Shown piece by piece: positions 1 through 6,978 of a stretch of DNA of 16,481 nt. The notes under the pieces are model-generated. The model did not search any database. It worked only from the letters and a program-made list of their open reading frames with translations, and had not been told where the DNA came from. Position 1 is the stretch's first letter. Each line of letters begins with the position of its first letter. The stretch is from Cellvibrionales bacterium UBA1854 (GTDB taxonomy: Bacteria; Pseudomonadota; Gammaproteobacteria; Pseudomonadales; Porticoccaceae): positions 1-16,481 of the forward strand of contig DDII01000010.1 of assembly GCA_002338445.1 (NCBI GenBank). The letters run 5' to 3'. The position numbers were made by a program, and so were the translations under genes.

Positions 1-539
1 TAGAATCAGTGGTTCAAGTTGAACAGGGCTCGCCTGACGACGTTGCCGCCAATTTGTCGGGCATGTCGGATGCTCAAAGAAAACGTGCGATTGACGATCA
101 GTTTGAAAGAATCCGAATGAATCTCTCGAACGAAATTTCTAAAGGGTTGGCTGACGTTGAGCGAGATGGCGATAAGATAATCGTCAGATTAGCTGAAAGG
201 GGTTCATTTCGTAGTGGCTACTCAGATCTGCAGCCAGGGTTTAAACCGTTGTTGAAAAAAGTGGGTAATTCCATATCGGAATCTAGTGGGTTAATAACAA
301 TTGAAGGACATACAGATAACGTGCCAATGGCTTTTAGTGAGCGGTTTAGATCTAACTGGGACCTGTCGGCCGCCCGCTCAGCTGCAGTGGCTGATTATTT
401 GCTGGATAACTCTTCTGTAGAAGAAGGTCGAGTGACAATTGTTGGTCTCGCAGATACCAAACCAATCAGACCAAATAGCACACCGCAAGGGCGAGCTAAA
501 AATCGACGAATTGAAGTAATAATTGACGGAGGCTCGTGA
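1..539 (+). CDS. motB: Flagellar stator protein MotB, C-terminal part (5' end outside window)
   Basis: The reading frame is open from the window edge, with the first whole codon at position 3, and ends at TGA 537-539. A GTG at 9 lies inside the domain-bearing frame and is probably not the true start. The visible part is the periplasmic OmpA/MotB peptidoglycan-binding domain: GHTDNVP, then FRSNWDLSAARS, then a G-ADTKPI segment, PNSTPQGRAKNRRIEVII and the stop. The stretches NWDLSAARS and GRAKNRRIEVI are typical of MotB rather than of Pal or OmpA porins. MotB anchors the MotA/MotB ion-conducting stator to peptidoglycan next to the flagellar rotor. The N-terminal transmembrane helix with its proton- or sodium-binding Asp, and motA, would lie upstream and cannot be seen. 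PomB or MotD are possible paralogues; the visible part cannot settle H+ versus Na+ coupling. Confidence 0.88.
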   Translation, partial: ESVVQVEQGSPDDVAANLSGMSDAQRKRAIDDQFERIRMNLSNEISKGLADVERDGDKIIVRLAERGSFRSGYSDLQPGFKPLLKKVGNSISESSGLITIEGHTDNVPMAFSERFRSNWDLSAARSAAVADYLLDNSSVEEGRVTIVGLADTKPIRPNSTPQGRAKNRRIEVIIDGGS

Positions 540-716
540 TTGAGTTTTTCATCAAGCTGGGTCTGGTCTTTCTCTGCGTATGAGGTCGGTGTCTAGAAAC
601 TTGAAAACTAAGTGTTTCTGAAGTGTGTTTTGTGGATCTTAGATGAACTTAAATCCAGAATAGATATATAGTCTGATAATTCCGCAAACACGCTACAGCT
701 TAGGTACAGTTTTCGT

Positions 717-1667
717 TCAATCTTCGGATTTTCTGTTAGCCTTTTCTTCAATAATTTCGTCGAACTCTTGCTGCTCAGCGATGTTGTCAAAGATAGCCTT
801 TGCATGTTGTTCGGTTATTTTAAATCTACCTCTTAAATCTTCGATGTGATCGGCCTCATCTTCGGTTATGACACCATCAGCCATTGCTGCGTTAACTTCA
901 GCTTCAAATATTGCCTCGCGCCTAGCCATTTGGTTGGAAAAAGCAGAGGCTACGATACCGGTTAAAAGTGCTACAGCACAAACGCCCATCAGAGCAGTAA
1001 ATGCTCCCACAATTTTACCTATTCCAGTGACAGGTGACACATCACCATACCCAACAGTTGTGAGAGTTATCATGGACCACCACATTGTGTGGGGGATCGA
1101 TTGAAAGTTTTCTGGTTGTGCCTCATATTCGGCGAGATACATCATTGAACTGGATAAGAATAGAGCTATTGCCATGAGGTATAGGGCAGCTATAAACGAC
1201 TGTCGTTCTTGATAAATTGCCGAAAACAGGTCCTCTAAAGCGGTGGAATAATGAGAAATCTTAAGTAACCTCAATAATCGCAGGACACGCAACCATCTTA
1301 AGTCGGTTCCAGGAAAGAAGTAGGGTAATATGCTGGGCAAAATAGCCGCTAAGTCAACTATTCCGTGAAAACTGAAGATATAACTTGCTCTTCTGCGCGC
1401 TGCATCAGCATATCGGTTTTTTTCATCTGCGGCCATTGACCAAATTCTTAATAAATACTCTATAGCAAAGACTAATACCGAGAAGATCTCAAACATAAAG
1501 AATTGTCTCTGATATGTTTCTCCCAAGGACGAAATAGACTCGAGGCATACTGCCAACAAATTTAGGAAGATTAATATTGACAGGAAATAATCACAAGCTA
1601 GGCTCGTTTTGTCGGTTTTGTCACCTTTATCAAGTATCTGAAATATCCTGCTCTGAGTGAATGCCAT
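717..1667 (-). CDS. Voltage-gated potassium channel, six-helix Kv type, with short cytoplasmic tail
   Basis: This 316-residue membrane protein has the Kv layout. S1 lies around residues 27-45. S2 lies around 58-76 with the acidic E70 in FAIEYLLRIW. S3 lies around 98-116 with D105. S4 has arginines every third residue, R124, R127, R130, R133, then K136. S5 is around 157-178, the selectivity filter TTVGYGD is at 203-209, and S6 is around 217-243. The GYGD filter and the S4 charge ladder make a K+-selective, voltage-sensing channel of the inner membrane very likely. After S6 comes a charged helical tail of about 70 residues, including DGVITEDEADHIEDL (264-278), rather than an RCK or cyclic-nucleotide domain. 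The ATG start follows the sequence GGTATACC with no clear ribosome binding site. The gene converges on motB with 177 bases between the stops. A link to motility is positional only. Confidence 0.88.
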   Translation of the reverse strand: MAFTQSRIFQILDKGDKTDKTSLACDYFLSILIFLNLLAVCLESISSLGETYQRQFFMFEIFSVLVFAIEYLLRIWSMAADEKNRYADAARRRASYIFSFHGIVDLAAILPSILPYFFPGTDLRWLRVLRLLRLLKISHYSTALEDLFSAIYQERQSFIAALYLMAIALFLSSSMMYLAEYEAQPENFQSIPHTMWWSMITLTTVGYGDVSPVTGIGKIVGAFTALMGVCAVALLTGIVASAFSNQMARREAIFEAEVNAAMADGVITEDEADHIEDLRGRFKITEQHAKAIFDNIAEQQEFDEIIEEKANRKSED

Positions 1668-1876
1668 GGTATACCGACTCCGATTATCTATAATAATTGT
1701 GGATGCAATTCTTGTTATTTAAGTAATTTATGCCATGCACGAGCAGTTCTGTCAAGCCATACGTTTGGTTGTCTTTGTGAGCCTATCGTTAATAAGGGGA
1801 CTCAATATTACGAAAAAAAGTTTATCAGTAATATAAAATTGTTGTGATTTTATTTGTTGCCAATTGTTTCTAGCCT

Positions 1877-1908
1877 TATAACAGGTTGAGTTAAATTTAC
1901 CTGTTATA
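1877..1908. repeat. Perfect 10-bp inverted repeat in the 282-base gap between the K+ channel gene and the small hypothetical gene
   Basis: The arms TATAACAGGT (1877-1886) and ACCTGTTATA (1899-1908) are perfect reverse complements around a 12-base AT-rich centre. The site lies downstream of the minus-strand gene that ends at 1950 and about 210 bases upstream of the K+ channel start at 1667. Neither side has a T-run, so it is a poor intrinsic terminator. It could be an operator or a transcript-end hairpin. The rest of the gap (1668-1949) is AT-rich and shows nothing else recognisable. Confidence 0.5.
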
Positions 1909-1949
1909 TCGTGTTCCAGAAACTTGTAACTTGTAAATAGTGGCGCTGA

Positions 1950-2297
1950 TTATTGGCTTTCTACTATTTCATTCAGATAAGCATTTACTTGAATTCGATG
2001 TTCAATTTCTGGTTCGCCGAGCTTACTTACGCGAGGATTTGGCTGATGCAGAGATATGAATTGATCAAAGAAAAGGCAGTCGGTAGGTAAATTATTTTTT
2101 GGTTGCGGCGTACTTGGCTTCGTAGAAGTAGTGGAATTTATTTCTAGTAGCTCCTCGTCCTGTGAGGGTTCGTAAAGCCAAGCAACCTCGTTACCGAAGT
2201 TAGATTCGCTGTTCTCGCCCTTGCTCCGAGATAGCTTTAAATCAAAAACGCTCTGAGATTGCGACTTCAGAGCGTTGGATATTGATGCGTATAACAT
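1950..2297 (-). CDS. Hypothetical 115-residue protein downstream of fliS
   Basis: Not recognised. The frame starts at ATG (complement of 2295-2297), 26 bases after the fliS stop on the same strand, so it is probably transcribed with fliS. The protein has no signal peptide or membrane segment. The N-terminal 30 residues are polar and Ser-rich. A low-complexity Thr/Ser/Pro stretch (STTSTKPSTPQPKNN) occupies about residues 55-69. The C-terminal part may form an amphipathic helix (EPEIEHRIQVNAYLNEI). In Pseudomonas and enterics the gene after fliS is a FliT-type chaperone of similar size, but FliT is almost wholly helical and this protein is not, so I do not call it FliT. No good ribosome binding site precedes the ATG, and translation may depend on coupling to fliS. 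Whether it is a real protein is likely but not certain. Confidence 0.55.
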   Translation of the reverse strand: MLYASISNALKSQSQSVFDLKLSRSKGENSESNFGNEVAWLYEPSQDEELLEINSTTSTKPSTPQPKNNLPTDCLFFDQFISLHQPNPRVSKLGEPEIEHRIQVNAYLNEIVESQ

Positions 2298-2323
2298 TAT
2301 GTAATTGAGCGGTTAAATAACAA

Positions 2324-2740
2324 TTATGAGGCCATTGCTGCATTTTGGTCTTTCAAGAGTGAGGGCAAGAGCGTCCAAGCGGAACTAATTTCTTCCATCA
2401 AACCCTTTACCTCGCGAACAGCTTCAATGTCGTTGTAGAGATTGGCTTTAATCAATCTTCTTAAACAATAATCATACAACTCACTGAGGTTGCGTGCTAA
2501 TTCTGCGCCCTTCTCAAAGTCCAAAGATCCCTGCAAACCAATAATAATGTTACTCGCTCTGTAGAGCGCATCGCTTTTCTCCTTTATCGACTTGCGCACC
2601 AGATGACCCTCGGCAGCTGACAGTGAGTCTATCAGGCCATCGAACAACATTTGGATCAACTGAACACCATCAGCATAAGGAACTGCTGATGACACATTAA
2701 CATCTTGGTAGGCATTCAGTGCTTTGGCGTGTCTTTTCAT
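2324..2740 (-). CDS. fliS: Flagellin export chaperone FliS
   Basis: This 138-residue, mostly helical cytosolic protein has the FliS pattern throughout. It opens with ALNAYQDVNVSSAVPY, then QLIQMLFDGLIDSL near residue 28. An IIGLQGSLDFEKGAELARNL segment follows, and then LYDYCLRRLIKANLYND and EVKGLMEEISSAW. The length matches the family (about 125-140). FliS binds the C-terminal helix of flagellin, stops it polymerising in the cytoplasm and hands it to the export gate. The start is well supported: AGGAG lies 9 bases before the ATG. A candidate sigma-28 promoter lies just upstream, which fits a late flagellar gene. Unusually, fliS is not next to fliC, flaG or fliD here. It sits between a Sel1-repeat gene and an unknown small gene. 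Confidence 0.93.
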   Translation of the reverse strand: MKRHAKALNAYQDVNVSSAVPYADGVQLIQMLFDGLIDSLSAAEGHLVRKSIKEKSDALYRASNIIIGLQGSLDFEKGAELARNLSELYDYCLRRLIKANLYNDIEAVREVKGLMEEISSAWTLLPSLLKDQNAAMAS

Positions 2741-2762
2741 TTTGTTGAACTCCTCGGTTTTT

Positions 2763-2784
2763 TACTACAACTGCTGGTGTAGTA
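2763..2784 (-). repeat. 7-bp stem hairpin in the fliS leader
   Basis: TACTACA (2763-2769) and TGTAGTA (2778-2784) are perfect reverse complements around an 8-base loop. If transcription starts just downstream of the candidate sigma-28 promoter, the hairpin would be at or near the 5' end of the fliS message, ahead of the AGGAG ribosome binding site at 2750-2754. On the minus strand it is followed by A residues, not T residues, so it is not an intrinsic terminator for the gene upstream. It could stabilise the message or be a protein site. Confidence 0.4.
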
Positions 2785-2786
2785 GT

Positions 2787-2814
2787 TATATCGTCTAGAG
2801 TTCGGATTTCTTTA
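2787..2814 (-). promoter_or_regulatory. Candidate FliA (sigma-28) promoter for fliS
   Basis: Read on the minus strand, TAAAGAAA is followed by exactly 11 bases and GACGATAT. The enterobacterial sigma-28 consensus is TAAAGTTT-N11-GCCGATAA, so 5 of 8 and 6 of 8 positions match, with the exact spacing and the core CGATA. The site is about 47 bases upstream of the fliS ATG. Flagellin chaperones are commonly late, FliA-controlled genes. The promoter is inferred from sequence and position. Confidence 0.5.
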
Positions 2815-2859
2815 GAAAATAGTGGAATAAAATTTATAGAGGAACTGCTGAAAGTCTTC

Positions 2860-3570
2860 TTACTGAGTAGGACAAGTCGCGTAATTACTGTTAACGCAAA
2901 TGTCTGCTAAGTCAACCGCTTTGGTGATTTCTTCATCTTCGAGTTGTAACTTGGCTTGGTCGCCGACGTCTGCATGGTCAAGTTTTCCATTTTTCCCAGC
3001 CACCGTACTCCAAACGAGTGCTTTGAAAGGATCTGGATCACCAACTTCCCCTGCTTGTAGCATAAAAGCATACATAAACTGAGAATTAGCATACCCTTGC
3101 TTTGCTGAAAGAAGGTACCAATATTTTGCAAATTTGTAATCCATAGATACACCTTGGCCTTGATGATACATAAGGCCAATCATGTATTGTGAATCTGCAA
3201 GTTTTTGTTCAGCAGCTTTTCTAAAGTGTTTGAAGGCCTCTCTATAATTTGTTTTTACGCCATAACCAGAATAATAAAGCATGCCTATATTGTGTTGCGC
3301 TTCAGAAAGTCCTTGCTCCGCGGCCAGCCTATACCAGCGCATAGCGACACTGTAATCCTGCGAAACCCCAAAGCCCTCTTCATATAGATGACCGACGTTG
3401 TTTTGTGCCTCAGCTATACCATCATTTGCCATTCCGATCCAAGCGCGCATAGCAGTCGCGTAATGAGCCCGCTGGAGAGCGCTGAGACCGGCATTGAAAT
3501 CCCCTGATACTGTTGGCGACGAGACGTAAAAAGCTATCGCTAACAATAGGCACCAATAAGATTTCCTCAT
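2860..3570 (-). CDS. Exported Sel1-like repeat (tetratricopeptide-type) protein
   Basis: This 236-residue protein starts with a signal peptide (MRKSYWCLLLAIAFY, a Ser/Pro stretch, probable cleavage after SG at 22-23). The mature part opens with FNAGLSALQRAHYATAM. About four Sel1-like repeats follow at residues 53-88, 89-124, 125-160 and a divergent one at 161-195, each with the pattern A-A/SQ-x2-G-Y-G-V-DY-A-WY-AA-QG. The C-terminal end has two cysteines (C225 and C233) that could form a disulfide in the periplasm. Sel1 repeats are helical scaffolds for protein contacts. A good ribosome binding site (GGAGG) precedes the ATG. The gene lies 71 bases after the ClC gene on the same strand. Vibrio MotX, a T-ring component, is also an exported Sel1 protein of similar length, but this one lacks the MotX N-terminal region I would expect, so I keep the general name. 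Confidence 0.85.
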   Translation of the reverse strand: MRKSYWCLLLAIAFYVSSPTVSGDFNAGLSALQRAHYATAMRAWIGMANDGIAEAQNNVGHLYEEGFGVSQDYSVAMRWYRLAAEQGLSEAQHNIGMLYYSGYGVKTNYREAFKHFRKAAEQKLADSQYMIGLMYHQGQGVSMDYKFAKYWYLLSAKQGYANSQFMYAFMLQAGEVGDPDPFKALVWSTVAGKNGKLDHADVGDQAKLQLEDEEITKAVDLADICVNSNYATCPTQ

Positions 3571-3641
3571 GCTTCCTCCAAGTCAAAATACAAAACATTA
3601 AAACCCTTTTGAGGGAAGCAGTGTTTATTTGATAAACTGTA

Positions 3642-5357
3642 CTAATCTCTCTCGATAGTTCGCGCCTGGCTTTGAACATCTATGACAGCTTGAAACAACT
3701 CTCCCTCTGCAATACTGCCGGTCATTTGAGTACTTTTCCTATGTACGATTGGTAAACTTTCGCCGACAAAGTCACTTACCTTAATCATCGCCTGTTTTAG
3801 TGAGTCATCAGAATATAATAGTGTTGGATTTTTATCCATATGGGTTTTGACAGCGTCGTCCCCGCAGGAAATAGCCTGATATATACTCAGCTTACCCAAA
3901 AGTATACCTCCTTCATCGACAACATAGGCTTCAGTGTGTTGCCGACGCTCCATATGCTTTCGGGCAACATTACCAGTATCACTAGCCCCTACGCGAATAT
4001 GATCTTGCGATGCAAAAGGCTCCAATACTTGATGTTCTAATGCTATGGCCTCTCGACCTTTAATTAAATCAACTCCCCTATCTAGCAATTGGCGGTCAAA
4101 AAAAGAATGCCCAAATAAACGATGAGTGATTAGACTGCAGACCATAACCGCGATCATGGCAGCTACGGCGTATTCATAAGATTGTGAAAGTTCGAGAACA
4201 ATTAGTACGGCGCTGAGTGGGGCACCAATCACTGAAGCGCTGACTGCTGCCATAGCGGCTACAGTCACTACAGATGCAACATCATTGAATCCGAGAGAGA
4301 CAAGTAATTTTGTTGCGAGAGCACCTGCTGCAACGCCGATAAATAAAGCGGGTGAAAAAACTCCACCAAATATTCCGAATCCTATACACGCTGCAGTCAT
4401 AAAAATCTTTGCTATCAACACACTTATGAGGAGCGGAACTAAGTATTCTCCAGATATCATATCATTGATATTACTTACTCCTAGGCCAAGTGCTTGAGGA
4501 ACAAAAAGTCCTACTAAACCACAAGCAGTAGCACCTATAAAAGGAAGAAGAATTGGATTTACAGATAAGGAATTAGCCAATTTAGTGGAGTATCTTATTG
4601 ATACCATGAAAATTATCGCGGTAATTGCAAATATGGGTGACAGGACAACCAAAAAAGGGACCACATCTGCAAGGGCAGGCGCAGCAGCGTTTATTTTAAA
4701 CGCCGCTGTATGAGGAAAGAGATAACCACCCACCGAACTTGCTGTTATCGAAGAGACAGTAATAGGAGCTATAGCTCTGACAGAAAAGTGCCGGAGGATG
4801 GCTTCATGGGCAAAAATAATCCCCGCGATTGGTGCATTGAAACCAGCAGAGATTGCGGCGGCGACCCCGCAGGCAAGATAAATTTCTCGGGGAAGACGAT
4901 TAAAGCCAAGACGCTTCCGCAGCTGAAGTTTTGATGTGATAATCCCTACGGTTGCCCCGAAATGTACTATTGGACCATATTGACCAACTGATGCTCCTCC
5001 GCTGACCGAAGTGAATGCCGCAAGGGTTGACGCAAGACCTTGCTTTATATTGAACGGGACATTGAGTTGGTGCACTGCGTACATGGAGTCAGCAGGGCCA
5101 GCCCACTTCGCAATGCCAAAAGTCCTTTTAATTATAATAATGGCCGCGGCCGCGGCCCACAAAAAGAGAAGACTTGAAAAGGAAATAGTTTGGTTGCCGA
5201 TAGTGGTGGTCAAAAAATCTACACTTTCGCGTTGCTGACCAAACCACTGGACGCTCGAAACAAATAGATTCGATACAATTGCTAAACTTGCACCAATAAG
5301 ACCACCAACAATAAACACGATAAATACTTCTAAAAAAGCTTCTTTTATTCGATTCAT
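3642..5357 (-). CDS. ClC-family chloride channel with C-terminal tandem CBS domains, lacking the gating and proton glutamates
   Basis: This is a 571-residue inner-membrane protein with ClC hallmarks. It has GQYGPIV (125-131), the helix pair ending NAPIAGIIFAHE (174-185), GIFGGVFSPALF (328-339) and GAPLSAVLIVLELSQSYEY (378-396). Two CBS motifs follow (about 455-500 and 505-560), which in this family bind nucleotides and modulate gating. In E. coli ClcA the second motif is GREGP with gating Glu148, and Glu203 carries the proton. Here these positions appear to be Tyr127 and Ala186. The pore tyrosine (Tyr445 in ClcA) is kept as Tyr394. The GSGIP motif is also missing, with AGPAD (86-90) in that region. 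This predicts a passive anion channel rather than a Cl-/H+ exchanger. GAGAGG lies shortly before the ATG. The gene is divergent from fleQ. Confidence 0.87.
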   Translation of the reverse strand: MNRIKEAFLEVFIVFIVGGLIGASLAIVSNLFVSSVQWFGQQRESVDFLTTTIGNQTISFSSLLFLWAAAAAIIIIKRTFGIAKWAGPADSMYAVHQLNVPFNIKQGLASTLAAFTSVSGGASVGQYGPIVHFGATVGIITSKLQLRKRLGFNRLPREIYLACGVAAAISAGFNAPIAGIIFAHEAILRHFSVRAIAPITVSSITASSVGGYLFPHTAAFKINAAAPALADVVPFLVVLSPIFAITAIIFMVSIRYSTKLANSLSVNPILLPFIGATACGLVGLFVPQALGLGVSNINDMISGEYLVPLLISVLIAKIFMTAACIGFGIFGGVFSPALFIGVAAGALATKLLVSLGFNDVASVVTVAAMAAVSASVIGAPLSAVLIVLELSQSYEYAVAAMIAVMVCSLITHRLFGHSFFDRQLLDRGVDLIKGREAIALEHQVLEPFASQDHIRVGASDTGNVARKHMERRQHTEAYVVDEGGILLGKLSIYQAISCGDDAVKTHMDKNPTLLYSDDSLKQAMIKVSDFVGESLPIVHRKSTQMTGSIAEGELFQAVIDVQSQARTIERD

Positions 5358-5394
5358 TTAGCGAACCTCTCTTATTAGGAAAGCGTAATGTTCT

Positions 5395-5423
5395 AGATTA
5401 CCTAGTAAGTGATTGCTGGTCAA
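5395..5423 (-). promoter_or_regulatory. Candidate sigma-70 promoter of the ClC gene
   Basis: On the minus strand TTGACC (complement of 5418-5423) is followed after 17 bases by TAATCT (complement of 5395-5400). The -35 matches 5 of 6 consensus bases but the -10 only 3 of 6. It lies about 38 bases upstream of the ClC start. This is a weak call based on spacing and position. Confidence 0.28.
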
Positions 5424-5531
5424 AGAATGATTCATCAGCAATGTTGTTATTAGTTTAATTTTTTAGGGTTTCAAAAACCTGACGTAGATTGAATTATTGA
5501 AGACGCTGCTTATTCTCATTAGAATGCATAC

Positions 5532-5559
5532 TTATCACTAATTATTAAAGTGTTATAGT
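5532..5559 (+). promoter_or_regulatory. Candidate sigma-70 promoter of fleQ
   Basis: TTATCA (5532-5537), 16 bases, then TATAGT (5554-5559), matching 4 of 6 and 5 of 6 consensus bases. It lies about 95 bases ahead of the fleQ GTG. I saw no -24/-12 element in the 5358-5653 divergent region, which fits a housekeeping-type promoter for the master regulator. That region is AT-rich with stops in all plus-strand frames, so it does not encode a missing receiver domain. Confidence 0.3.
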
Positions 5560-5653
5560 GCTTTGCCAGCGCTACATAATGCCAGTTTCCCTGCTCTTCT
5601 GATGGGCAACAAGGTTGAGAGCTGGGGCATCTGAATTTTGTTGAGACGATTTA

Positions 5654-6814
5654 GTGCAGAATTTAAAGACAATTGTAGGTCGGAGTGCGGATATCAATGA
5701 GCTCCGAGCTCTCATAAAAGTAGTGGGACCTAGTGATGCAACCGCCTTGATATTGGGGGAGAGCGGCACCGGGAAAGAACTCGTGGCGCGCGCGCTTCAT
5801 GACTGTTCAGAGCGTTCTGCTGAACCATTTATCCCAGTTAATTGTGGCGCTATTCCTCGGGAGTTGCTTGAGAGCGAACTGTTTGGGCATCGAAAGGGAG
5901 CTTTCACCGGTGCGATATCAGATCGTAAAGGAAGATTTGAACTCGCAAGTGGAGGTACTTTATTTCTGGACGAGATCGGAGATATGTCCATGGACCTGCA
6001 AGTAAAGTTACTCCGGGTATTGCAGGAACGCATAATTGATCCAGTCGGCACAACACAGGGCTTAGCAATTGATGTTAGAGTTATTGCCGCTACACACAAA
6101 AACGTAGAGAATCTTATAGAGAAAGGCGAATTTCGTGAGGATCTTTTTTATCGGCTCAATGTTATGCCGATAGAAATCAAGGCCCTCCAAGAGCGAAAAG
6201 AAGATATCTTGCCACTTATCGAGCATTTTGCAGTGATGCATGCCAAGCGGAGATATAAACCTATAACATTTGTATCTTCATCACTTGAGCTGTTTATGAG
6301 ATACAGTTGGCCCGGCAACGTCAGGGAACTTTCTAATCTTGTAAATCGTTACTCGGCACTTTATCCTGGACAAATCGTTGATTTCAGAAATGTTCCGGAA
6401 AGTATGCTACCTCTCGGCATTCGACTGTTAGCAAACTCTGAACCCGGTGAAATTCCAGCAACAGTGCATGTTTCCAGCGGTCAAGGCGCTTTTAATTTTG
6501 AAGACCAATCTGAGGCGAACCTATCATTAGCCATGCCGAGTAATCCAGCATTATCTAATTCATCAACAGAAGAGGTTAACAACGGAAAAGTCTTTGACGA
6601 GACGGTTAACGTAATATCAATGGCTCAAAGTTGGGATTCGTTTCCAGAGCAAGGACTTCCTTTAAAGCAACATATGGTAGATATAGAGCGGAGTCTTATA
6701 CAGCAAGCTTTAGACAAGGCTGAAGGAAATGTTTCCAAAACAGCAAGACTTCTAAACGTACAACGAACGACGCTTATCGAAAAAATCAATAAATATGGTC
6801 TCTCAAGTGCCTAG
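5654..6814 (+). CDS. fleQ: Sigma-54-dependent flagellar master regulator FleQ/FlrA, lacking the N-terminal receiver-like domain
   Basis: This 386-residue protein is the AAA+ and DNA-binding part of FleQ/FlrA. It has Walker A GESGTGKE (35-42), GAFTGA (82-87), which contacts sigma-54, Walker B TLFLDEIGD (102-110), a REDLFYRLNV sensor region (161-170) and WPGNVREL (219-226). A linker of about 85 low-complexity residues follows. The Fis-type helix-turn-helix is at the end (SLIQQALDKAEGNVSKTARL, then RTTLIEKINKYGL), which resembles the FleQ C-terminus closely. FleQ family members usually have about 120-130 residues ahead of the AAA+ domain; here there are only about six. The GTG at 5654 is the only possible start, because an in-frame TGA lies at 5642-5644 and no intervening codon can initiate. 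The ribosome binding site is weak. It probably activates the sigma-54 promoter of fleR. Confidence 0.88.
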   Translation: MQNLKTIVGRSADINELRALIKVVGPSDATALILGESGTGKELVARALHDCSERSAEPFIPVNCGAIPRELLESELFGHRKGAFTGAISDRKGRFELASGGTLFLDEIGDMSMDLQVKLLRVLQERIIDPVGTTQGLAIDVRVIAATHKNVENLIEKGEFREDLFYRLNVMPIEIKALQERKEDILPLIEHFAVMHAKRRYKPITFVSSSLELFMRYSWPGNVRELSNLVNRYSALYPGQIVDFRNVPESMLPLGIRLLANSEPGEIPATVHVSSGQGAFNFEDQSEANLSLAMPSNPALSNSSTEEVNNGKVFDETVNVISMAQSWDSFPEQGLPLKQHMVDIERSLIQQALDKAEGNVSKTARLLNVQRTTLIEKINKYGLSSA

Positions 6815-6905
6815 GCTCTTTTGAACAGAAAATTTTCAATCGAAGGCTTTTCAAACACAAAGTAGCCAGCAAACAAATATTTCCCTGAATTAATCTATGT
6901 ACTGG

Positions 6906-6978
6906 ACTGTCAGATTGCCGACTGTTTTTGATTTTTGCGTACATAATCCTAACTTGCCGTTGGCGGATAACTGACAGT
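6906..6978. promoter_or_regulatory. Spaced 8-bp inverted repeat upstream of the fleR promoter, candidate activator (enhancer) site
   Basis: ACTGTCAG (6906-6913) and CTGACAGT (6971-6978) are exact reverse complements 57 bases apart. ATTGCC occurs next to both arms (6914-6919 and 6981-6986). They sit roughly 50-120 bases upstream of the -24 element at 7028, where enhancer-binding proteins usually bind. An AT-rich stretch CAATAAATAATTGA (6994-7007) loosely recalls FleQ boxes. Binding by FleQ is an inference. The rest of the 6815-7097 gap holds no gene and no convincing terminator for fleQ. Confidence 0.3.

Noticed and set aside
540..716. Possible small gene or bidirectional terminator between motB and the K+ channel gene
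   Set aside because: Only very short frames occur and no stem followed by a T-run was found on either strand.
3604..3615. Short hairpin followed by T residues after the ClC gene on the minus strand (CCCT/AGGG)
   Set aside because: The stem is only 4 bp and the T-run is interrupted, so it is too weak to call an intrinsic terminator.
5358..5653. Possible frameshifted remnant of the FleQ receiver domain upstream of fleQ
   Set aside because: Stops occur in all plus-strand frames, the space is too short for about 125 codons, and no receiver-like motifs were seen.
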